64,000 bases of DNA from Coleofasciculaceae cyanobacterium (lineage in GTDB: Bacteria; Cyanobacteriota; Cyanobacteriia; Cyanobacteriales; Xenococcaceae). Positions 1 through 8,434 of this stretch are shown here, one piece after another (the stretch's first letter is position 1; each line of letters begins with the position of its first letter). Both the position numbers and the translations under genes were made by a program. The notes under the pieces are model-generated. The model was given only the letters and a program-made list of their open reading frames with translations, did not search any database and was not told where the DNA came from. Where the stretch lies: assembly GCA_036703275.1 (NCBI GenBank), contig DATNPK010000028.1:124001-188000 (forward strand). Reading direction: 5' to 3'.

Positions 1-158
1 CCTTTGAACCCAATGGCAAACAGTAGGTAAAGCGAAAACAGTTTAGGTAAAGGATGAGGTATGTCTAAATCAGATTTAAGAAAAACCGCCATCATGCCAA
101 TAAAGAAGAATAGAACAGGCGGGTTTAATATATTTGAGAGAATTAAACTAGAGTCCAT
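1..158 (-). CDS. SbtA-like sodium-dependent bicarbonate permease (N-terminal part, cut by window edge)
   Basis: The minus strand reads from an ATG at 158 off the left edge, giving 52 residues of a membrane protein. It begins MDSSLILSNILNPPVLFF and continues with a hydrophobic helix, then an IPHPLPKLFSLYLLFAIGF segment. That order of NILNPPVLFFF.G, a short loop with LKSDL and the second helix is what I know from the cyanobacterial SbtA/DUF897 permeases, which import bicarbonate with sodium for the carbon-concentrating mechanism. Only the start is visible, so the subtype (SbtA1 or an SbtA2 paralogue) and the presence of a downstream sbtB cannot be judged. About 380 bp of AT-rich leader separates it from the IS200 remnant. 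Confidence 0.75.
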   Translation of the reverse strand, partial: MDSSLILSNILNPPVLFFFIGMMAVFLKSDLDIPHPLPKLFSLYLLFAIGFK

Positions 159-540
159 AATTTAATTTAGTTGCGATCTAATTTAATCTTCTATAAAGTA
201 GGTTTTAAAAATCAATATGGATTCAAAAAGATACATTTGACATTTAATATTTAGATTATTGTATTGCATTCACTAAAGTTATATCCTAATAAATCTTTAA
301 TAAACTACCTTTTTATTAATGGATTATTAAAACAAAAATGATTATCTTATCAAATGTTAGAAAATTAAGCCTAAGCCATAATTAGAGCTTATTTTACAGC
401 TGATTATATAATTAGCACTACTTGAGCAAATGATTAGTAGCTAATTTTACGGCTAAAAAACTTTACAATTCTCAACTCGATTAATTAGTTTTTTATAAGT
501 ATTGGCAATTTATTAAATAACTGGTTTATTTATAACCGAA
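159..540. other. AT-rich intergenic region, no gene seen
   Basis: This stretch upstream of the sbtA-like gene is very AT-rich, with many TTAAT/TTTAT runs and no open frame of interest. It probably contains the promoter of the permease gene, but no specific box could be identified with confidence. Confidence 0.5.
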
Positions 541-960
541 GACCCTGAAGGGCCAGGGCCCCTGCTTTCTAAGTATGGGGTAAGCCACGGCGTGGAACAT
601 GGTCGTCCAAGCCGACCGTTTCGGCCTCCCGAACGAAGTTTAACGGCTACGCTTTTGATTTTTGAATGTATTCCTTTATCTTAGCTAGAGGTGCGCCTCC
701 GAGAGTCGATACAAAATAGCTGTTTGTCCATAAGGTAGGAAGACGTTTTTTTAACTGTGGAAACTCTTGTCTCAGATACCTAGAGCTTGCACCTTTAAAT
801 CTTTTAACAGCTTTGTGAACTCCAAACTGGGGATCTAGAGATATTAAAAGATGTACATGATTTATGTCTTTTACTTCCATTTCTAATATGTCTACTTGAA
901 TTTCAGTAGCTATATTTTGCAGAATTTCTTTTAATCTTGTTTCTATCTGTTTGGTCAACC
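541..960 (-). mobile_element. IS200/IS605-family remnant with GC-rich hairpin end
   Basis: The segment contains the transposase fragment at 647-958 followed, on its downstream side, by a GC-rich block (541-650) that contrasts sharply with the AT-rich DNA to its left. The block carries short perfect hairpins: CCACG at 585-589 against CGTGG at 591-595, and GCCGA at 611-615 against TCGGC at 621-625. Subterminal hairpins next to the tnpA stop are typical of the right ends of IS200/IS605 elements, which lack inverted terminal repeats. The left end is missing, because the transposase N-terminus is cut off near a terminator-like hairpin at 976-1014. Exact boundaries are inferred from composition. 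Confidence 0.6.
647..958 (-). pseudogene. tnpA: IS200/IS605-type TnpA (Y1 HUH transposase), N-terminally truncated
   Basis: The frame gives about 103 residues with the HUH metal-binding motif HVHLL, the family block FKGASSRYLRQEFP, the TLWTNSYFVSTLGG block and a late Tyr in KIKEYIQK that fits the catalytic Y1 tyrosine. These enzymes perform single-strand peel-and-paste transposition. A complete member is about 130-140 residues and begins with a YHLVWVTKYR-type strand. Here that N-terminal part is absent: the upstream frame continues only into an unrelated short FYAVECR stretch before the hairpin at 976-1014. The only start codons available are TTG-like. I therefore treat it as a truncated, probably inactive copy; it could still act as a substrate-binding relic. 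Confidence 0.75.
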
Positions 961-975
961 TGCACTCAACAGCAT

Positions 976-1014
976 AAAAAAAGCGCTGTCTTAAACCTAG
1001 ACAGCGCTTTTTTT
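976..1014. terminator. Strong bidirectional terminator-like hairpin
   Basis: A perfect 15-bp inverted repeat (976-990 against 1000-1014) contains the core GCGCTGTC/GACAGCGC with a 9-nt loop. It begins with an A run and ends with a T run, so it can terminate transcription on both strands. It lies at the truncated end of the transposase fragment and may mark the insertion or deletion junction. Confidence 0.8.
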
Positions 1015-1400
1015 ATTTTAAATTAAAGTGGACTAAGGAAAAGATTTACATTGAAGCACAATTTACATCTCTCTTCTTTTCCTTATTTGATTTTTGATAG
1101 CTTCAAAATACTTGTATTTTCTTCAGCCTTACTCACCATTCTGTATTAACAGCTAAGTCGTAGACCGTAACTAATACTAGTACTAGAGAAAGAGACAATA
1201 TTTCCATATAAAGCTGAACTCTTCTCTGCGGGCAACTGTAATTTAATTTACAGTTTAGTTACTAATGCTATTTTAGGCTATAAGGTTACATCAGGTCAAA
1301 TAAATTGGCAACTGGAGCTTTTTGTCAAGTAAATAAAGCTGTAGATAAACTGAGCGAAATATTGGCTGAAAGCCTGAATTAAAGCCAAGCGGAAATAAAT
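1015..1400. other. Intergenic region with an 11-bp hairpin, no gene seen
   Basis: No coding frame is convincing here. A perfect 11-bp inverted repeat, TAAGGAAAAGA at 1034-1044 and TCTTTTCCTTA at 1075-1085, closes a 30-nt loop. A second, weaker dyad (AACTGTAA/TTACAGTT) lies near 1230-1255. These could belong to the 3' region of pcyA or to a small RNA, but neither is supported further. Confidence 0.4.
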
Positions 1401-2183
1401 TTAAAGGCTAGTTTTTTCCTCGATCGCCGATGCCGAATCGATCTCCGCTTCAGGGATATCAAATAATACACTAGTCATATAGTTTTCTGCCCATTCTTCG
1501 CCAAAAGCCTTTTCTAAGACACGACGAGTTTTATCATTTTGTTGTTGCTTAGTGCAGTAATATCTTTGCCCGGCCAAATATAATTTTTGCTGTTGGTGCG
1601 AGACAGGATTTGATTTTACTGCTTGCTGACAATGAATCCGCAAATAATTAGAGGCTAAATCTAAAAAATCTTGTTCTTCTGCTGCATCGCGAGGGCGTAC
1701 AAATAGACAAAAATCAGAAAAAATATCCGCCCAAGCGGGTAAGTCTCTAACTTCGGCAAAGCTCACCTCTGGTAAACCTGAAAGCGACTTGATATAGTCA
1801 GAAGATAAAGTTTTTTCAGGACTACTGGGAGACAAATCAGCGATCGCCGCACTAATTCCGCCTCTACCTGCCACAATATCACAGCCAAAAATTGGTAAGG
1901 GGTATTCTGCATGAGGAAACATCACACAGTGGAGAATATCTAGATTGTTACCAACCTTGGCTAACTCCAGGTGCATTTTACGAAACTGAGGAGTTTGATA
2001 ACAGCGATTTTCAATTCGCAATCTTTCCCCTTCCAGTTTGCCTTCAACATAACCTAATCCTTCAGGCAAAGTATAAGCTGAGAGTTCTAAATATTTTTGC
2101 CAATAGTTGAGGATTCTTTCTGCAAGTCGATGGATCAAAGGATGTTGTTCTTGGCGCAGGGAAGGTTGGGAAGTTTCTAACAT
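1401..2183 (-). CDS. pcyA: Phycocyanobilin:ferredoxin oxidoreductase PcyA
   Basis: PcyA carries out the four-electron reduction of biliverdin IXalpha to phycocyanobilin using ferredoxin, supplying chromophore for phycobilisomes and phytochromes. The 260-residue protein has the ferredoxin-dependent bilin reductase core, including HLELAKVG, HCVMFPHAEYPLPIFGCD and AIADLSP. Counting from the ATG at 2183, Glu73, His85 and Asp102 match the catalytic Glu76/His88/Asp105 of the Synechocystis enzyme with a constant offset of three, which supports this start over the TTG 30 bases upstream. The C-terminal FGEEWAENYMTSVLFD block is also typical. The gene is divergent from tatA, with about 140 bp between the two starts. 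Confidence 0.95.
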   Translation of the reverse strand: MLETSQPSLRQEQHPLIHRLAERILNYWQKYLELSAYTLPEGLGYVEGKLEGERLRIENRCYQTPQFRKMHLELAKVGNNLDILHCVMFPHAEYPLPIFGCDIVAGRGGISAAIADLSPSSPEKTLSSDYIKSLSGLPEVSFAEVRDLPAWADIFSDFCLFVRPRDAAEEQDFLDLASNYLRIHCQQAVKSNPVSHQQQKLYLAGQRYYCTKQQQNDKTRRVLEKAFGEEWAENYMTSVLFDIPEAEIDSASAIEEKTSL

Positions 2184-2323
2184 TACAGTTATTAAAACGC
2201 TTGATCTAGGCAATTAAATAATAGTAGCCACAGATGCCGATAAATTTAACGATATACTGAGACAGACTTTATAGATATATATAGCTATTAATCGTAATAG
2301 ATTTTAGAACAGGAGATTTAATT

Positions 2324-2494
2324 ATGTTCGGTTTAGGCATCCCTGAAGTCGCTGTGATTGGCTTAGTTGCAGTACTTATTTTTGGTCCCAAAAAAATTCC
2401 TGAAATCGGCAGCGCCCTCGGCAAAACTATCAGGGGTTTTAAAGAAGAAATGGATAATCCTCGCTTAGATGAAGAAGAACAAGAGCGAGAATAA
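2324..2494 (+). CDS. tatA: TatA/E-type twin-arginine translocase subunit
   Basis: A 56-residue protein begins MFGLGIPEVAVIGLVAVLI, followed by the hallmark FGPKKIPEIGSALGKTIRGF hinge and amphipathic helix and an acidic tail. This is the layout of TatA, which forms the pore of the Tat system that exports folded, often cofactor-bearing proteins across the cytoplasmic or thylakoid membrane. An AGGAG ribosome-binding site at 2311-2315 lies 8 bases before the ATG. Length is short but usual for cyanobacterial TatA/E proteins. It is transcribed divergently from pcyA and converges on the glycosyltransferase gene, with only 6 bp between the stop codons. Confidence 0.92.
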   Translation: MFGLGIPEVAVIGLVAVLIFGPKKIPEIGSALGKTIRGFKEEMDNPRLDEEEQERE

Positions 2495-2500
2495 ACTTGA

Positions 2501-3562
2501 TTAATAATTAATTAGTTGATTAAACCAAGCTTCAAAGCGATCGCCTAAAGCCACTAAAGAATACTCTGCTTCTGCTTGTTGACGACAAGCTATGCGGTCT
2601 AGGCGATCGATGTTGTTGATTGCTGCTACTAGTCCTGAAATGCTGTCTGGTTCGACTAAAAAACCTGTTTCACCATCGCGGACAATTTCGGCAGGGCCAC
2701 CACGACGGTAGGCAATAATCGGCACACCACAGGCTAAAGCCTCGATCGCCACGTTACCAAAAGCTTCAATCCAGCGGGGAGTCATTAACAAAGCGCAACA
2801 CTTCCCTAACTCCTGCTGTAGCTTCTCAGTATTGAGAAAGCCTAAATATTCTATGGGTGCGTCAGGGTAAGTATGACAAATCTGTGACCAATAATTTTGG
2901 TCTTGCATTTTACCAAATATCTTTAAAGGCATCCCCGTAATGTTGACGGCTGCCACGGCATCTTCTAGAGCTTTTTCGGGGGCAATTCGCCCCAACCAGG
3001 CCAAACTTGCTTCGGGATGTTGATTAAACTGATATAGGGACAAATCAATCGCACTACTTAAAATTTTACAGTCATGGGCAAATGGGAAAGTATCGGCCTG
3101 AGATTGAGTGTATACCCCAAAAGTACCAGGATATTGCTGAATTAGGCGGTGCATTATGCGATCGCTGGCATCAGTCATTGAACCCATACTGATAAAGTGA
3201 GCGATCGTCGTCTCAAAAAAAGGAGTTAAATAAAAAGGCAGCCAATCAAAGGCAAAGTTAACGATCAAATCATAATTCTGCTGTACTTGTCGAGCATAGT
3301 CCCACATATTAGCCAGCACTGAATTATCGGACAGGCAAATCGGCACATCACGGCGTTGAGTTTGTACGGGAACTTGCAGATTGCCCTCAATCGTAGTTAC
3401 AGGAATATCAGTCAACCAAGAGCCTTCAGGAGCGACTATTTCTAGCAGGTGTCCCCGACGACGCAACTCTTGGGCTACATTTTGCACGGTTAATTCTACT
3501 CCTCCTCCCTGTCCAGAACCCAGAGAGCCTACAGAAGTCGATAACAAAAGAATTTTAAACAT
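2501..3562 (-). CDS. GT4 glycosyltransferase, probable pteridine (tetrahydrobiopterin) glucosyltransferase
   Basis: The 353-residue protein has the GT-B fold signatures of glycosyltransferase family 4: an N-terminal SLGSGQGGGVELTVQN glycine-rich loop, LGRIAPEKALEDAV at the start of the C-terminal domain, and EAFGNVAIEALACGVPIIAY, the donor nucleotide-sugar site. The N-terminal loop, the NFAFDWLPFYLTPFF and HFISMGSM blocks and the QADTFPF region resemble the UDP-glucose:tetrahydrobiopterin glucosyltransferase I recall from Synechococcus, which glucosylates pterins that photoprotect or modulate phototaxis. That substrate assignment comes from memory of the family; the GT4 call is firm. No pterin biosynthesis genes are adjacent. 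Confidence 0.75.
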   Translation of the reverse strand: MFKILLLSTSVGSLGSGQGGGVELTVQNVAQELRRRGHLLEIVAPEGSWLTDIPVTTIEGNLQVPVQTQRRDVPICLSDNSVLANMWDYARQVQQNYDLIVNFAFDWLPFYLTPFFETTIAHFISMGSMTDASDRIMHRLIQQYPGTFGVYTQSQADTFPFAHDCKILSSAIDLSLYQFNQHPEASLAWLGRIAPEKALEDAVAAVNITGMPLKIFGKMQDQNYWSQICHTYPDAPIEYLGFLNTEKLQQELGKCCALLMTPRWIEAFGNVAIEALACGVPIIAYRRGGPAEIVRDGETGFLVEPDSISGLVAAINNIDRLDRIACRQQAEAEYSLVALGDRFEAWFNQLINY

Positions 3563-3600
3563 TTTTAATTTAAATACTATCTCAGCTAGTATCGCGACGG

Positions 3601-4788
3601 CTAAATGTGGTTAGTTTGACTTTTTTCTTCTCCTGAGGCTAGATTATGGTTTCCATTGTTAAAATAGTCATCCAACATAGAGAGCGAAGAATCAGAATTT
3701 AATTGCTGCAACGCTTGGGTTGCGGTTTGCCTAACTTGTCGATCTGAATCTAGCTGCATTTGTGCTAGCTGTTTGGTAACTGGGGCAAGAAATTTTTTAT
3801 ATAAAGTGGTTAAATCGCGAATCGCGTTAATTCTCACTTCAGGACTTTTAGCTTGGAGCAAGGCAAACAACTCAGTGTTAATCGGCTGAAAATTACGATT
3901 GGTAATTTGAGTAACGGCTTTTAAAATTAAGCTTTTATCTATCGAATCCGCCTGGGATATAATTTTGACTAAAGGCTGAATACTTCTAAGATCTCCTATT
4001 TTAGCCAACTCCCAGATTGCTTTACGCCTTAGATGGCGATCGCTTTGCTGCAAATCTTGAATCAGTTCCAAAACAACATCAATATGATTAAAATTAGAAT
4101 TAATTTTTGTTAAACTATTAAATGCTGCCAAATTATCAATCATAGATATATCTTTAACTAGAGAATCTGGCTGAGGTTCAGTCCTACCTCGATCGACCTG
4201 AAAATTCTCGCTGTCAACGGCGTTAAAAATTGGGGAAACCTGTTTAATATCTTCAAGGCTAACTGGCTCTTCTATTGCGTTTGAATCTAGCCGAAAATAA
4301 GATTGGCTCGGAGCAATTTTTCTGGGCTCGCCTTGAACGTCTTGAGCGCGTTTACTTTTATTTTTAAAATTAATAATAAAATATTTGGGTTTTTTTACGG
4401 CAGTCGATCTAGTAATTGCTGGTGAATTTTGGGTTGGTGTTCTAAACAGTAGCCACACTAAATACAAAGATATTGCCGAGGTAATTGCCATACCAGCCAA
4501 GAACAAACGCCGATTAATTATTGGAAACGCTTCGGAATTGTCTGAATCATCTGATGCTTCAACCTGTTGACTAGACTGTGGCGATCGTGCCACTTGATAG
4601 TTTTGATAGTTGTATTCGGCATTAATTCTCGCTTGTGCGATCGCTGAATGATGATTTGCCTGAGATGTGACTGTATCGGGGATAAAGTTGGACTTGAGGA
4701 CAGTTAATTCTGTAGCCCTGCTGCTGTTAGTAGTTAAACTAGATAATACAGAACAGATAAAAATAACAATAAAACGCTCATAGATCAT
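3601..4788 (-). CDS. Membrane-anchored HEAT-repeat protein of unknown function
   Basis: The 395-residue product starts with a hydrophobic stretch that looks like a signal peptide (residues about 5-25). A low-complexity polar linker follows, then a second hydrophobic helix near residues 95-115 preceded by an Arg pair, and then a long disordered acidic/polar region. From about residue 240 to 385 there are helical HEAT/PBS-type repeats with patterns such as RRKAIWELAKIGDLRSIQPL and VRQTATQALQQL. Such repeats usually bind proteins; in cyanobacteria some act as phycobilin lyases, but the lyase-specific context is not seen here. I do not recognise an orthologous gene name. The start is the ATG at 4788. 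Confidence 0.7.
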   Translation of the reverse strand: MIYERFIVIFICSVLSSLTTNSSRATELTVLKSNFIPDTVTSQANHHSAIAQARINAEYNYQNYQVARSPQSSQQVEASDDSDNSEAFPIINRRLFLAGMAITSAISLYLVWLLFRTPTQNSPAITRSTAVKKPKYFIINFKNKSKRAQDVQGEPRKIAPSQSYFRLDSNAIEEPVSLEDIKQVSPIFNAVDSENFQVDRGRTEPQPDSLVKDISMIDNLAAFNSLTKINSNFNHIDVVLELIQDLQQSDRHLRRKAIWELAKIGDLRSIQPLVKIISQADSIDKSLILKAVTQITNRNFQPINTELFALLQAKSPEVRINAIRDLTTLYKKFLAPVTKQLAQMQLDSDRQVRQTATQALQQLNSDSSLSMLDDYFNNGNHNLASGEEKSQTNHI

Positions 4789-5261
4789 AAGGTATGGTTG
4801 ATTAGAAAAATAATTTTTGTCATTTTTAGCGACTACTGCCCTTTTCCTCTGGTCCTAAACAGCAATTAGCCACAAAAAAGAATTGCTAAAATCGTAACAT
4901 TGAAATCAAAGCAACAATCAAACCTAGATAGCTAAATTTGATTCAATCACGCTAAACTAAAAACCCCAATTTTTACCGTAATAAAGCCTTGTGGTGTTGG
5001 AATAATTTGAAAAAAGTTAATCTCCCGCGCTAGCATAATTATAATTTCAGCTTATGTGGCATCACAATGAGCCAGAAAATTAATCGAGCAAATTATAGTA
5101 GGAGCAAACCACGGTTTTTTTCAGATCAACAGTTGCTGTTCATCTCTGCCAAGTTCAGCAACCGATGACGGAAGACTTTGTTTGGTAATCAAATCTTGGA
5201 TAAACCATAAATCTATTTACATCCAAATAACACACATACACATTATAAATATCAAATACCA
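4789..5261. other. Intergenic region between divergent genes, with small hairpins
   Basis: This spacer separates the divergent HEAT-repeat gene and hslO, so it must carry both promoters. Visible dyads are AGCAATT/AATTGCT near 4861-4890, and a perfect 7-bp stem GTTGCTG (5132-5138) against CAGCAAC (5156-5162) in the hslO leader. No small gene was found. Confidence 0.45.
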
Positions 5262-6155
5262 ATGACAGATAAATTAATCAGAGCCATAGCAGCAGACGGT
5301 GGAATTAAAGCCGTTGGCGTTATTACTACCGACTTGACTGAGGAAGCAAGACGCAGACATAAACTCTCCTATGTAGCTACGGCGGCTTTGGGAAGGTCAA
5401 TGGCTTCGGGATTATTACTAGCCTCTAGCATGAAGAAGGAAGGTTCTAGGGTCAACATTCATGTTAAAGGAGATGGTCCTTTAGGAACGATTTTAGCTGA
5501 TGCTGGACTAGACGGTACTGTAAGAGGCTATGTCCAAAACCCTGATGTTGAACTTCCTCCCAATGATTTGGGCAAGCTAGATGTAGGCAAAGCGGTAGGT
5601 CGTAATGGTTATTTACATGTAGTTCGCGACGTTGGCTATGGACAGCCATATTCAAGTACTGTCCAGTTAGTTTCAGGAGAGGTAGGAGAAGACGTTGCTA
5701 GTTATTTAGTTACTTCCGAACAAACGCCATCGGCTTTATTAGTTGGTGTTTTTGTCGGTGAAATGGGAGTTACCGCAGCGGGAGGAATTTTATTACAAAT
5801 CATGCCCAAAGCAGCAAGAGATCAATCTTTGGTTGATTTATTAGAGTCCCGCGTGTCGCAATTATCTGGATTTACTCCTCTGTTACTCCAAGGCAAAACT
5901 CTCAAAGAAATTATGGGAGAATTATTAGGAGATTTAGATCTGTTTATTTTTCCTGAGTTTCATGAAGTCCGCTTTAATTGTGGCTGTTCTTTTCCCAGAG
6001 TTATGGGCGCACTGAAAATGCTGGGCGAAGCAGAATTACAGGACATGATTGAAAAAGATGAGGGAGCAGAAGCAATCTGCCAATTTTGTGGCGAAGTTTA
6101 TCAAGCAGACGAAATGCAGCTAACCCAGTTAATCGCTGATTTGAGAAGGGAATAG
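5262..6155 (+). CDS. hslO: Redox-regulated chaperone Hsp33
   Basis: Hsp33 is a cytosolic holdase activated by oxidative unfolding, when its zinc-bound cysteines form disulfides. The 297-residue protein is full length. Its N-terminal core includes RRRHKLSYVATAALGRS and VNIHVKGDGPLGTI, and the C-terminal redox switch domain has CxC (FNCGCSF) and CxxC (CQFCG) spaced about 30 residues apart, exactly the four zinc ligands expected. The ATG at 5262 gives the usual start MTDKLIRAIA. It stands alone, with spacers on both sides. Confidence 0.95.
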   Translation: MTDKLIRAIAADGGIKAVGVITTDLTEEARRRHKLSYVATAALGRSMASGLLLASSMKKEGSRVNIHVKGDGPLGTILADAGLDGTVRGYVQNPDVELPPNDLGKLDVGKAVGRNGYLHVVRDVGYGQPYSSTVQLVSGEVGEDVASYLVTSEQTPSALLVGVFVGEMGVTAAGGILLQIMPKAARDQSLVDLLESRVSQLSGFTPLLLQGKTLKEIMGELLGDLDLFIFPEFHEVRFNCGCSFPRVMGALKMLGEAELQDMIEKDEGAEAICQFCGEVYQADEMQLTQLIADLRRE

Positions 6156-6388
6156 AATATAGCTAACCCAGCCTAATTAGAGTTTGGTGAATTCGATCGA
6201 TATCGTTGAAACTAGCTAAATTTGCCATTAAACAGCATCTAGATTTGAATCTAAATCAAAACTTTATCAGCTTGACACACTCACAATATCTACACTAGAA
6301 AATCAAGTGATAAGATAGGGTACGATTTAACCTCCACCAGGAGTAAGCAAATTAAAGAGAAAGTTACTGGCATCACATCAGGTAATTT

Positions 6389-8419
6389 ATGGCGATAAAC
6401 AAAGAACCACGAAACTCTGGCTCAGATGCAACTAGCAAGACTAATGCTAAAATAAACCGTCAAAAACCAGAGCAGTCAGATTTGGGCTCTAGCCTTCAAA
6501 ATTTTCCCGAGAAGGTTTTAGTACCTGTAACTCCTCAAGCATCTTCCTCAATGATCGATTCAGCAACTACTACCGTTCATTCGCAGAAAAGACCTTTATG
6601 GAAAACGTGGCAGCTTTGGGGAATCTTGCTGGTATTGTGTTCTGGTGGAATTGGTTATGGTGCAACTTCAATGCTGTTGAAGCTGCCAAAAACCCAAAGC
6701 TGCTCTAAGGTATTTTGGCCAGTCGCTTCTGCCTCGATTCGCCTTTATTGCGCTCAAAATGCAGCTGAAGATAGAAATGTTGAGGATTTGTTATCCGCCA
6801 TCAAGTTAGTCGCCGTATTACCCGGCAATCACCCGTTAAAACCAGAAATAGATCGCAATATTGACCGCTGGGCAACTTCAATTCTCGACATTGGCGAAGA
6901 AGAGTTTCAGTCGGGAAAATTAGAACAAGCGATCGCTACGGCGAAAAAAATTCCTGCCAATGTCTCGGCGAGAGACTTAGTCGCTCAAAAAATTGATGAC
7001 TGGGAAACTATTTGGTCAGAGGGTGAAGAAATCTACGAGCAGGTAGAAAACAAGCTTCGCGAAGCTGACTGGAACGGCGCATTTACTTGGGCAGTTCGTT
7101 TGACCGATAGCTCCAATAATTATTGGGCGACTACTAAGTATGAAGAAAGCATTAACAATATCAACGTTGCTCAAGAAGAAAATGCCAGCCTGAATAAAGC
7201 TCAAATTCAGGTTACTAGTGGCAAAATTGATGACCTGATTTTAGCTATTAATAAAGCAGATGATATCGATCGCGATAGCTATGCTTACGAGCAGGCTCAG
7301 GAAATTATTGCTGAGGCTAAAGAAAAGTTGGTGGCTAATATCGAGCAGCTAATCGAACAACAGGATTGGCGACAACTGCTTCAGCTAACAAACCGTATTC
7401 CTAGCAGCTTAAAACTGCAAAAGCGGAATAAAAATTGGCAAATTTTAGCAAATGCTGGCTCTAGCGCCCAGTTAGATACGGTGTTTGGCATCGAAGAAGC
7501 GATCGCCGAAGCCAAAAAACTGAAGCGAGGTAGTGAATATTATCAATTAGGTCAAAAGCTAATTCGTCGTTGGGAACTAGAAATTGATGATGTTGCTCAT
7601 TTGGCAAAAGCCAGAGATCTAGCCAGAGTCGGCACCATCGCTAATCTGAGTAAAGCTATTAGCGAAGCGAATTTAATTCCTAATGGTAATCCCCGCTATA
7701 GCGAAGCTAGTCAAGAAATAGCTGAGTGGCGCGGACAGATACAGACCATTGAAGACCAACCTGTCTTAAGTCGTGCTAAAGAATTATCCTACGGTAACAG
7801 CGTTAATGCTTGGCAAAGAGCGATCGCGGAGGCTAACTTAATCTCTTCCAATAGCCCTCTTTACCCTGAAGCTCAAGAAGAAGTTAGAAGCTGGCGTGCC
7901 AATATTCAACGAGTTGAAGACCAACCGATTCTTGATGAAGCAGAATCTTTTGCCAACCTTAATAATTATGCCGCAGCCATTGAAACCGCTAGAAAAATTG
8001 GCTCGGGCAGAGCTTTATCCTCGGAAGCTCAAAATAAAATCGCACGTTGGCAACAGGAAATAGATGGACAAAGATACTATCGCGAAGCTAGTAATTTAGC
8101 CCAACAGGGTACGCCAGAAGCTCTCGCTCGGGCAATCTCAACTGCCAGACAGGCTTCTAGTAATAGTTCGGTTGGTTATCAGGTAGTGCAGGATGTCAAT
8201 GACTGGGCAGATCAAATCTTGGCTATAGCTAGACAAGCTTCTAATAGTTCTCTCGAAAGGGCGATCGCGATCGCCGAACAGGTTCCCTCTGGCACAACTA
8301 GCTTTACTCCTGCTCAAAAAGAAATTAAAGTCTGGCAAATACAGCTCAACCCTCCTCAGCCAGAAGCTTTACCTCCTACCTTTAAACTAGAGAAGCTCAG
8401 AAAAGAACGAGATAATTAA
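6389..8419 (+). CDS. Large single-pass membrane protein with helical tandem repeats, unknown function
   Basis: The 676-residue protein has a polar, disordered N-terminus, one transmembrane helix at about residues 74-97 and a long helical remainder. That part repeats a roughly 40-60 residue unit of the type AI..A..I...S..Y..AQ..I..W; examples are AIATAKKIP, AISEANLIP, AIAEANLIS, AISTARQAS and AIAIAEQVP, each followed some 15-20 residues later by a conserved Trp. The pattern resembles TPR-like helical solenoids, and cyanobacterial relatives are often labelled chromosome-segregation ATPase without an ATPase motif; none is present here either. It lies next to a membrane protein gene on the opposite strand, converging within 15 bp. 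Function is unknown. Confidence 0.75.
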   Translation: MAINKEPRNSGSDATSKTNAKINRQKPEQSDLGSSLQNFPEKVLVPVTPQASSSMIDSATTTVHSQKRPLWKTWQLWGILLVLCSGGIGYGATSMLLKLPKTQSCSKVFWPVASASIRLYCAQNAAEDRNVEDLLSAIKLVAVLPGNHPLKPEIDRNIDRWATSILDIGEEEFQSGKLEQAIATAKKIPANVSARDLVAQKIDDWETIWSEGEEIYEQVENKLREADWNGAFTWAVRLTDSSNNYWATTKYEESINNINVAQEENASLNKAQIQVTSGKIDDLILAINKADDIDRDSYAYEQAQEIIAEAKEKLVANIEQLIEQQDWRQLLQLTNRIPSSLKLQKRNKNWQILANAGSSAQLDTVFGIEEAIAEAKKLKRGSEYYQLGQKLIRRWELEIDDVAHLAKARDLARVGTIANLSKAISEANLIPNGNPRYSEASQEIAEWRGQIQTIEDQPVLSRAKELSYGNSVNAWQRAIAEANLISSNSPLYPEAQEEVRSWRANIQRVEDQPILDEAESFANLNNYAAAIETARKIGSGRALSSEAQNKIARWQQEIDGQRYYREASNLAQQGTPEALARAISTARQASSNSSVGYQVVQDVNDWADQILAIARQASNSSLERAIAIAEQVPSGTTSFTPAQKEIKVWQIQLNPPQPEALPPTFKLEKLRKERDN

Positions 8420-8434
8420 TCGACCCAGAGTAGT

